NCBI GenBank assembly: GCA_018699075.1
Contig: JABIPV010000022.1
Span: forward strand, 1-6,130
Source of the DNA: Kordiimonadaceae bacterium
GTDB taxonomy: Bacteria > Pseudomonadota > Alphaproteobacteria > Sphingomonadales > Emcibacteraceae
Reading direction: 5' to 3'
DNA: 6,130 nt
The stretch's first letter is position 1; every line of letters begins with the position of its first letter. Below are positions 1 to 5,348 of the stretch, piece by piece. A model generated the notes under the pieces. It was not told the origin of the DNA. It saw nothing but the letters and a program-made list of their open reading frames with translations, and ran no database searches. Made by a program: the position numbers and the translations under genes.

Positions 1-137
1 AAAGTTTTAGATGTTAATTTAATACTTTGACTATTTAAAATACTTATATTATCTCGCCATACGTGTGATACGGGTTGAATATAGATTTAAAATATTTAAA
101 ATTTAATTAACATATTAAATAAATTAAAGGAAATTGA
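1..137 (+). promoter_or_regulatory. Leader and putative promoter of the arsenate-efflux operon
   Basis: This non-coding, very AT-rich stretch precedes the GAPDH gene and should carry the operon promoter. A -35-like TTGACT lies at 27-32. With a 17-base spacer the -10 position would be TATCTC at 50-55, a weak match; the overlapping TATTAT (47-52) is a better hexamer at a poorer distance (14 bases). Just downstream is the only GC-containing patch, an imperfect tandem 9-mer, ATACGTGTG / ATACGGGTT at 59-76, which could be a regulator site. The ribosome-binding site AAAGGA is at 126-131, six bases before the ATG. No divergent reading frame starts here: reverse-strand ATGs near 60 and 113 hit stops within a few codons. 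No arsR gene is visible, so any regulator is encoded outside the window. The exact promoter is uncertain in such AT-rich DNA. Confidence 0.4.
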
Positions 138-1142
138 ATGGTTAAAGTGGGAATTAATGGTTGTGGACGCATGGGGCGGCTTTATACACGTGCCTTGTGG
201 GGGAATGCGGATGTAGAGCTAGTCGCCATTAATGAACCTAACGGCGGCATTGAAACAGCGGCACATTTGATGGAGTTTGACAGTGTTCATGGAAATTGGC
301 CTCATGAGGTTAGTTTTGATGAACATCTATCAATTGATGGTATAAAGATTACCTATAGCGAGTTTTCTACACCCGAAGAAATTACATGGTCAGGCGATGA
401 TGTTGATATCGTAATCGAATGTTCAGGCAAGTTTAAATCCCGGGAAAGTCTTCAGCCTTATTATGATAAAGGTATTGCTAAAATTCTTGTGTCAGCCCCC
501 ATAAAAGAAGAAACTGCCCTTAATTTAGTTATGGGGGTAAATGATCATCTTTATAATCCTGATCAGCATGATTTAATTACGGCGGCGTCGTGCACAACTA
601 ATTGTTTGGCACCTGTGGTCAAAGTTATTCATGAAAAAATCGGTATCAAGCATGGCTCAATTACCACTATTCATGATGTGACAAATACGCAAACCATTGT
701 TGATGGACCGATGAAAGATTTGCGGCGTTCGCGCTCATGCCTTAATTCGCTTATCCCCACCACAACGGGATCAGCAACGGCGATCACACTTATTTATCCG
801 GAATTAAAAGGCCGCCTTAATGGCCACGCCGTTCGTGTACCTATTTTAAATGCGTCTATCACGGACTGTGTGTTTGAACTGGAAAGATCAACTACGCAAG
901 AAGAAGTGAACCAACTTTTTGAGCAAGCTTCAAAAACATATTTAGAGGGGATTTTAGGAATTGAACATCGTCCGCTTGTTTCTGCAGATTATTTAAATGA
1001 TCCACGGTCATCAATTGTTGATGGACCCTCGACCATGGTCGTCAATGGAACTCATCTAAAATTATATGTATGGTATGATAATGAATGGGGTTATGTGAAC
1101 CGGATGGTGGAGCTTACAGAAATGATCGCGAAGCAATTGTAA
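138..1142 (+). CDS. gap: ArsJ-associated glyceraldehyde-3-phosphate dehydrogenase
   Basis: A cytoplasmic GAPDH of the arsenic-operon type. It would oxidise glyceraldehyde 3-phosphate with NAD(P)+ and arsenate to give 1-arseno-3-phosphoglycerate, the substrate of the adjacent ArsJ exporter. At 334 aa it has the usual full GAPDH length. The N-terminal Rossmann motif GINGCGRMG (residues 5-13) is followed by the catalytic ASCTTN motif with nucleophile Cys152, the base His179 (TIHD), Thr182 and Arg233 (AVRVP) of the substrate-phosphate site, TTTGSATA at 208-215, and the C-terminal WYDNEWGY signature (312-319). The NAD-selecting position reads INEP, with Glu33 where classical enzymes have Asp. TGSATA replaces the classical TGAAKA, so a conserved Lys is Thr214. 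Assignment to the arsenic branch rests on these sequence traits and on arsJ following directly. The start is supported by AAAGGA six bases upstream. A purely glycolytic role is less likely. Confidence 0.94.
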   Translation: MVKVGINGCGRMGRLYTRALWGNADVELVAINEPNGGIETAAHLMEFDSVHGNWPHEVSFDEHLSIDGIKITYSEFSTPEEITWSGDDVDIVIECSGKFKSRESLQPYYDKGIAKILVSAPIKEETALNLVMGVNDHLYNPDQHDLITAASCTTNCLAPVVKVIHEKIGIKHGSITTIHDVTNTQTIVDGPMKDLRRSRSCLNSLIPTTTGSATAITLIYPELKGRLNGHAVRVPILNASITDCVFELERSTTQEEVNQLFEQASKTYLEGILGIEHRPLVSADYLNDPRSSIVDGPSTMVVNGTHLKLYVWYDNEWGYVNRMVELTEMIAKQL

Positions 1143-2321
1143 ATGACAGATATCAAAAGTTATAGTATTGTTACAAGCGCCTATTGGGGGTTTACCATTA
1201 CCGATGGTGCGCTACGTATGCTCGTTCTGCTAAACTTTTATGCTATGGGATACGGCGCACTTGATTTAGCGTTTTTATTTCTACTTTATGAAGCTATGGG
1301 GATTTTGACAAATTTCTATGGCGGCTGGATTGGGTCACGTTTTGGCCTTCGTTCTACGTTGTTTTCTGGGTTGTCTATACAGGTTATGGCGCTGATATTA
1401 TTGGCCTATTTACCAAGTGGGTTGCCTGCTGTGTCATCTGTTATTTATATCATGGTGGCGCAGGCACTTTCGGGTATTGCCAAAGATTTAACCAAGATGA
1501 GTTCGAAGTCGGCAGTTAAACTGGTGGCCAGCGATCAGGGGGGGATGCTTTTTAAATGGGTATCATTACTGACGGGATCAAAAAACGCCCTTAAAGGGGT
1601 TGGTTTTTTTGTCGGCGGGTTTTTGTTGCAAACAGTTGGGTTTTTTGAAGGTCTTATGTACTTGGCAGGTGGGTTATTTGCCATACTTTTAATTGCCGTA
1701 ATTTTTCTGAAAGATGAACTTGGAAAAGCGAAGGAAAAAATACTTCGCCGCGATCTTTTCTTTAAATCGAAGGATATAAATTATCTGTCGGCAGCGCGAA
1801 TATTTTTATTTGCCAGCCGAGATATTTGGTTTGTCGTAGCGCTGCCAGTATTTCTTTCTAATTTCGCCGGATGGAATTTTGAAGGAATTGGTGCTTTTAT
1901 GGCTGTATGGATTATTGGTTATGGAATTGTTCAAGCCAGTGTTCCAAAGTTTCTTAAAAATACCAAGGACCGTAAAAGTGCGGCGGTAGCGGCGAAGGTG
2001 TGGGGTGCTTTGTTAGTTTTTGTTCCAGTATTAATTGTTTTTGCCATGGATGATTTGTATTTAATGCTGGTGGGCTTAGTGGTGTTTGGTGTAATCTTTG
2101 CGTTTAATTCTTCGCTTCATTCTTATTTAATTGTTGCCCTTTCTGATAGTGATAAAGTGTCACTCAATGTAGGGTTTTATTATATGGCCAATGCCGTAGG
2201 TAGGTTCTTTGGCACTTTACTTTCCGGATTGATATATCAATATTCTGGTATGGTGGCTTGCTTAATTGTGTCGAGTATAATGATTTTATTGTCGGTATTA
2301 TTGGTTAGAAAGGTGAACTAA
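1143..2321 (+). CDS. arsJ: ArsJ organoarsenical efflux MFS permease
   Basis: An inner-membrane major facilitator superfamily permease of the ArsJ family, which exports 1-arseno-3-phosphoglycerate made by the upstream GAPDH; the product hydrolyses outside to arsenate. The protein has 392 aa and about twelve hydrophobic segments, near residues 9-30, 40-60, 71-92, 96-112, 150-168, 170-189, 215-238, 247-266, 285-302, 305-322, 342-364 and 367-388. ArsJ-typical stretches include YWGFTITDGALRMLVLL (14-30), LSGIAKDLTKMSSKSAVKL (109-127), LLTGSKNALKGVGFF (142-156) and RDIWFVVALPVFL (226-238). The charged, Lys-rich loop 108-151 is strongly retained in the family as I know it, and may contact the anionic substrate. 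The ATG abuts the GAPDH stop codon (TAAATG, zero spacing). Only a weak GCGAAG (1128-1133) precedes it, so translation is probably coupled. No truncation or frameshift is seen. Confidence 0.95.
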   Translation: MTDIKSYSIVTSAYWGFTITDGALRMLVLLNFYAMGYGALDLAFLFLLYEAMGILTNFYGGWIGSRFGLRSTLFSGLSIQVMALILLAYLPSGLPAVSSVIYIMVAQALSGIAKDLTKMSSKSAVKLVASDQGGMLFKWVSLLTGSKNALKGVGFFVGGFLLQTVGFFEGLMYLAGGLFAILLIAVIFLKDELGKAKEKILRRDLFFKSKDINYLSAARIFLFASRDIWFVVALPVFLSNFAGWNFEGIGAFMAVWIIGYGIVQASVPKFLKNTKDRKSAAVAAKVWGALLVFVPVLIVFAMDDLYLMLVGLVVFGVIFAFNSSLHSYLIVALSDSDKVSLNVGFYYMANAVGRFFGTLLSGLIYQYSGMVACLIVSSIMILLSVLLVRKVN

Positions 2322-2322
2322 A

Positions 2323-3135
2323 ATGGATTTGTCCTTTAAGCCTGTTGAAATTTTAAAGCTAAAGAAATTATCGCAAGAAAATATTGCCACCTATAATCGT
2401 GACGGTTTTGTTCAACCATTTGATGTTTTTAATACTGAAGAAATGATTGCTTACCGTAATTATTTTGATGGTTTGATGGCGCGTAAAGGTGCAGATGGTG
2501 CGTATGGCATAAATTGCTATCAGGCACGGATGAAAGGGATTTGGGAAATATGTCGTCATCCAAAAATTCTTGATTATGTGGAAGACATTATTGGCCCTAA
2601 TATTATTTGTTGGGCATCACATTTATTTTCAAAAAATGCTCATAACTCGAAAGTGGTGCCGTGGCATCAGGATGCGTCATATTGGAAATTATCGCCCGCA
2701 AGGACTGTGACTGTGTGGTTAGCACTTGATGATGCTGATGAAGAAAATGCAGCGATGCGGTTTATTCCCGGATCCCACAATAAAGGGTGTTTAGAAGAAA
2801 CAAAATCAACAGGGGACACAGTTCTTAACATTGAAACCAAAGGAGCTGATAAAATGGGCACACCTTTTTCAAATGTGATGAAAGCAGGACAAATATCGCT
2901 TCATGCGGATATGCTGGTTCATGGTTCGCTTGCGAATGGTTCTGACCGCCGGCGTTGTGCGCTGACCATAAGATATTGTCCACCAGAAGTTTTGATCACT
3001 GATCCTGAATGGGAAAAAAGTGTTGAGGCAATTATATGCCGGGGATCTGACCCAACAGGCACGTGGAAACATCATGAAAAGCCAATAAATGATGATGTGC
3101 TTGCCACTACTGGCCCACTGGGTATTATTGACTAA
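2323..3135 (+). CDS. Phytanoyl-CoA dioxygenase (PhyH) family oxygenase
   Basis: A probable cytoplasmic non-haem Fe(II)/2-oxoglutarate-dependent oxygenase of 270 aa, within the normal range for bacterial PhyH proteins. The iron triad is visible: His115 and Asp117 in WHQDASYW, and distal His200 in LVHGS. Arg211, eleven residues after the distal His, is the expected 2-oxoglutarate anchor. FIPGSH (147-152) and the YNRDGFV segment (24-30) are also family-typical. Asp117 argues for a hydroxylase rather than a halogenase, which would have Ala or Gly there. The substrate cannot be read from sequence; this family acts on acyl-CoAs, amino acids, ectoine, phosphonates and many small molecules. It starts one base after the arsJ stop with AAGGTG at 2310-2315, seven bases before the ATG, so it is almost certainly cotranscribed with arsJ. 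Its 3' end overlaps the convergent aminotransferase gene by 11 bases. A role in arsenic metabolism is possible but unproven. Confidence 0.9.
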   Translation: MDLSFKPVEILKLKKLSQENIATYNRDGFVQPFDVFNTEEMIAYRNYFDGLMARKGADGAYGINCYQARMKGIWEICRHPKILDYVEDIIGPNIICWASHLFSKNAHNSKVVPWHQDASYWKLSPARTVTVWLALDDADEENAAMRFIPGSHNKGCLEETKSTGDTVLNIETKGADKMGTPFSNVMKAGQISLHADMLVHGSLANGSDRRRCALTIRYCPPEVLITDPEWEKSVEAIICRGSDPTGTWKHHEKPINDDVLATTGPLGIID

Positions 3136-4291
3136 GTAATAAAGGTGTCATTCGGTCAAAGGCTTCATTTATGCGGTCTGTACTATTGGCAAAACATAAC
3201 CTGAACCAATCCTTTGCATCCGGGTCAAACGCTATTCCGGGGGCAAGGCCAACGCCCGTTTCATCAAGTATTTTTCTTGCATAGGCCATGTTGTCTGTTA
3301 CGCCGTTAATTTGAAAATATGCGTAAAATGCAGCATTGGGGCGTGGGAATTTTATATTTGGAAATTCTGATAATCGTTTGCTAACCACTTCCAGACTTTT
3401 TAGGTACCGTTGGTTTGATGTTTCGATAAAATCTTCGCCTTTGGTTATGGCGCTTAAAGCAGCGTGCTGTGTAAAAGCGGGGACGCAAGCGGCAGAATAT
3501 TCCATTAATTTTTCAACGGTAGGTGTGAGTGACGCGGGTAAAGTGAGCCAACCAATGCGCCATCCTGTCATGGCCCATGCTTTGGAAAAGCTGTTGACGA
3601 CAATAAGCCTGTCTTCGGGTTGGGAAATTTCAAGAAAAGCAGGTGCCGCTTTTCCATCATAATAAAGGCGGCTATAGACATCGTCGGCTATTATCCACGT
3701 GCCTCGATTTCGAAGTTCGTCAAGTATATACCGTTGTTCATCATGATTAAGTGTCCAGCCCGTTGGGTTGTTGGGGCTATTGAGTAGAACGACTTTTGCG
3801 CCTTTGGCGCGGTCTAAAAATTCGTCAATATCAAGTTTCCATCCATCTTCTGTTGGCCTTATATTTACGGCTTGAACATCTGCGCCTTGTAAAGCTGGAA
3901 TGGCGAGAAGGTTTGGGAAAGAGGGCAATGTCGTAACCATTTTATCGCCGTCATCTAAAATAGATTGAAAAGCAAGGTTAAGAGCATTGCCGCCTGATAA
4001 AGTAACCGCGATACGGTCTGTTGCCATATTGCAGTCGTAAAGGTTATTTTGGTAGGTTGCTATTGCCTCTCTAAGAAATGGTTTCCCAAGGCCCTCGGTG
4101 TAAAAAGTCTCACCATTTTTAAGGGCTTTAGCGGCACTGTCACAAATAAACTGTGGTGTGGATTGATCAGGTTCCCCAAACCAAAGAGGAATAAGGTTTT
4201 CTCGACCCATAGCAGAATTTGCAAGTTCACGTGTTGCAGAACCTGAAATTCTCAGCCCTCTACTATTTAATTGGTCAGTAGCAAGTGTCAT
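3125..4291 (-). CDS. PLP-dependent class I/II aminotransferase
   Basis: A cytoplasmic fold-type I aminotransferase (AspB-like) that would exchange an amino group between an amino acid or amine and a 2-oxoacid. It has 388 aa, the standard length. Key residues can be seen: SGGNAL at 99-104 (cofactor-phosphate loop), Asn175 in NSPNNPTG, Asp203 and Tyr206 in ADDVY (pyridine N and O3' contacts), Schiff-base Lys237 in SFSKAWAMTGWR, Arg245 (phosphate) and Arg364 in FRLCFA, which binds the substrate alpha-carboxylate. The N-terminal GLRISGSATREL and LWFGEPD segments also fit this group. Substrate specificity is not determinable here. The chosen ATG has only a weak ribosome site (GAG about 12 bases upstream), but no in-frame alternative fits the conserved N-terminus better. 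It diverges from the agmatinase gene across 130 bases, so they may be co-regulated. It has no room for its own terminator before entering the opposing dioxygenase gene. Confidence 0.9.
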   Translation of the reverse strand: MTLATDQLNSRGLRISGSATRELANSAMGRENLIPLWFGEPDQSTPQFICDSAAKALKNGETFYTEGLGKPFLREAIATYQNNLYDCNMATDRIAVTLSGGNALNLAFQSILDDGDKMVTTLPSFPNLLAIPALQGADVQAVNIRPTEDGWKLDIDEFLDRAKGAKVVLLNSPNNPTGWTLNHDEQRYILDELRNRGTWIIADDVYSRLYYDGKAAPAFLEISQPEDRLIVVNSFSKAWAMTGWRIGWLTLPASLTPTVEKLMEYSAACVPAFTQHAALSAITKGEDFIETSNQRYLKSLEVVSKRLSEFPNIKFPRPNAAFYAYFQINGVTDNMAYARKILDETGVGLAPGIAFDPDAKDWFRLCFANSTDRINEAFDRMTPLLLSQ

Positions 4292-4421
4292 AACTATTTA
4301 CGCTCATTTTTTAAAACTGTTTATTTTATATAGTATGCGTTTGACGAATATCATAATGATAATTATGCATTGATCTGAAAATTTTCTTTGACTAAGGTAA
4401 AGTGATAGGGAGATTTATAAA
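4292..4421. promoter_or_regulatory. Divergent promoter region, aminotransferase/agmatinase
   Basis: This 130-base AT-rich region separates the divergent starts and must hold both promoters. For the rightward genes, TTGACG at 4341-4346, a 17-base spacer and TATGCA at 4364-4369 form a plausible sigma70-type promoter. The ribosome site AGGGAGA (4407-4413) stands eight bases before the agmatinase ATG. For the leftward gene only a -10-like TATAAA or TACTAT (reverse strand, 4325-4335) is visible, without a convincing -35. A palindrome lies inside the rightward spacer and is listed separately. Promoters are inferred by eye. Confidence 0.5.
4349..4361. promoter_or_regulatory. Candidate operator: 6-1-6 palindrome, Fur-box-like
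   Basis: TATCAT-A-ATGATA is a perfect 6-1-6 inverted repeat placed between the putative -35 and -10 of the agmatinase promoter, where a bound repressor would block RNA polymerase. The overlapping 19 bases at 4352-4370 match the classical Fur box GATAATGATAATCATTATC at 13 of 19 positions, mostly in the first half. Fur-superfamily regulators, including the Mn-responsive Mur of alphaproteobacteria, use such AT-rich dyads. Given the AT-rich background, this may be chance. Confidence 0.35.
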
Positions 4422-5348
4422 ATGGCACGTGACGATGAAATGTTAAAAGACTGGTGGAATGAGGCTTATTCAGGTCCAGTTAGTTTTATGCGCTTTCCTT
4501 TTTCAAAGGATTTGGAGAAAGCTGATATTGCAATTCTTGGTGTACCTTATGATTTAGGAACAACCAATCGGCCCGGCGCGCGTTTTGGTCCGCGAGCCAT
4601 GCGGGAACAATCTACGCTTACGGGTGAATTTGATTATGGGCTTTGGCCTTGGGATTATCATATTGCAGAATATCATACGGTGATTGATTGCGGTGATATT
4701 TGTAATTTCGTTGCTTATCCAAAAAGGATGAATAAAGAACTTGAAGCGACCGTGGATAAAATCATTGAAAGCGATACGGTGTGCTTTTCCATGGGCGGCG
4801 ATCATTTTATTACCCTTCCTTTACTTCGTTCCCACGTCCGTAAGCACGGCCCACTGGCACTTGTTCATTTTGATGCCCATACGGATACATGGGTCGATGA
4901 CGATTATAACCATGGCACCATGTTTTATCATGCAATTAAAGAAGGGCTTTTGGACATTGAGCATTCAATTCAAATCGGGATTAGAACACCAAATCCAGAA
5001 ACCCACGATATTGAAATTATATATGCAGATGAACTTGATGAAATGAAAGCATCGGAAGTTGCCAAACGTATTAAAGATCGCGTAGGAGAGAATAAAGCTT
5101 ATCTGACGTTCGATATAGATTTTCTTGATCCTGCTTATGCCCCGGGTACAGGTACGCCGGTAGCAGGCGGCCCCACAGTTATGATGGGACGAAAAATATT
5201 AAAAGGCATCACGGGTTTAAATATTGTTGGCGCTGACCTCGTTGAAATTGCGCCTGCTTATGATCCTATTGGCAGCATTACGGCGGTGGCTGGGGCGACA
5301 CTTGGCGGTGATATTTTATATTTACTATCGGAGGCGCTGCGAAAATAA
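4422..5348 (+). CDS. speB: Agmatinase (SpeB-like ureohydrolase)
   Basis: A cytoplasmic binuclear-manganese ureohydrolase predicted to cleave agmatine to putrescine and urea. At 308 aa it is essentially the length of E. coli SpeB and resembles it throughout. All six metal ligands are present: His128 (GGDHF), Asp151, His153 and Asp155 (FDAHTDT), and Asp231 and Asp233 (FDIDFLDP). His164 in HGTMFYHA, the PGTGTP loop (241-246) and Glu275 in DLVEIAPAYD are further active-site features. HGTMFYHAIKEGL and IQIGIRT follow the SpeB pattern closely, favouring agmatine. Guanidinobutyrate or another guanidino compound remains possible, because close homologues differ in substrate. AGGGAGA at 4407-4413 supports the start. 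The stop overlaps the sulfatase start by one base. No arginine decarboxylase is in view, so the agmatine source is outside the window or external. Confidence 0.88.
   Translation: MARDDEMLKDWWNEAYSGPVSFMRFPFSKDLEKADIAILGVPYDLGTTNRPGARFGPRAMREQSTLTGEFDYGLWPWDYHIAEYHTVIDCGDICNFVAYPKRMNKELEATVDKIIESDTVCFSMGGDHFITLPLLRSHVRKHGPLALVHFDAHTDTWVDDDYNHGTMFYHAIKEGLLDIEHSIQIGIRTPNPETHDIEIIYADELDEMKASEVAKRIKDRVGENKAYLTFDIDFLDPAYAPGTGTPVAGGPTVMMGRKILKGITGLNIVGADLVEIAPAYDPIGSITAVAGATLGGDILYLLSEALRK
5330..5334 (+). promoter_or_regulatory. Distant ribosome-binding site of the sulfatase gene
   Basis: GGAGG within the last codons of the agmatinase gene is the only Shine-Dalgarno-like element before the sulfatase ATG. 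It lies 13 bases from the start, longer than usual. Together with the TAATG stop/start overlap this suggests that sulfatase translation depends largely on ribosomes terminating on the agmatinase gene. Confidence 0.5.

Noticed and set aside
75..90. TTGAAT-N4-ATTTAA near-palindrome as an ArsR operator
   Set aside because: One mismatch in very AT-rich DNA, where such dyads arise often by chance, and no ArsR gene is in view.
1030..1041. Perfect 12-base palindrome CGACCATGGTCG
   Set aside because: It lies in the GAPDH coding sequence, encoding a conserved STMVV stretch; no regulatory context.
2368..3075. Three short reverse-strand open frames (63-68 codons) inside the dioxygenase gene
   Set aside because: They lie antisense to a clearly conserved oxygenase, lack ribosome sites or family resemblance, and their translations look non-protein-like.
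3108..3122. CCCA-C-TGGG inverted repeat near the end of the dioxygenase gene as a terminator
   Set aside because: A one-base loop cannot form a normal hairpin, no U-tract follows, and it is coding sequence.
3336..4246. Forward open frames of 108 and 65 codons inside the aminotransferase gene
   Set aside because: They are antisense shadows of a complete PLP enzyme with all its catalytic residues; no recognisable motif.
4279..4311. Ten-codon reverse-strand mini-frame (starting ATGAGC) overlapping the aminotransferase start as a leader peptide
   Set aside because: No ribosome site, no run of regulatory codons and no attenuator hairpin; probably chance.
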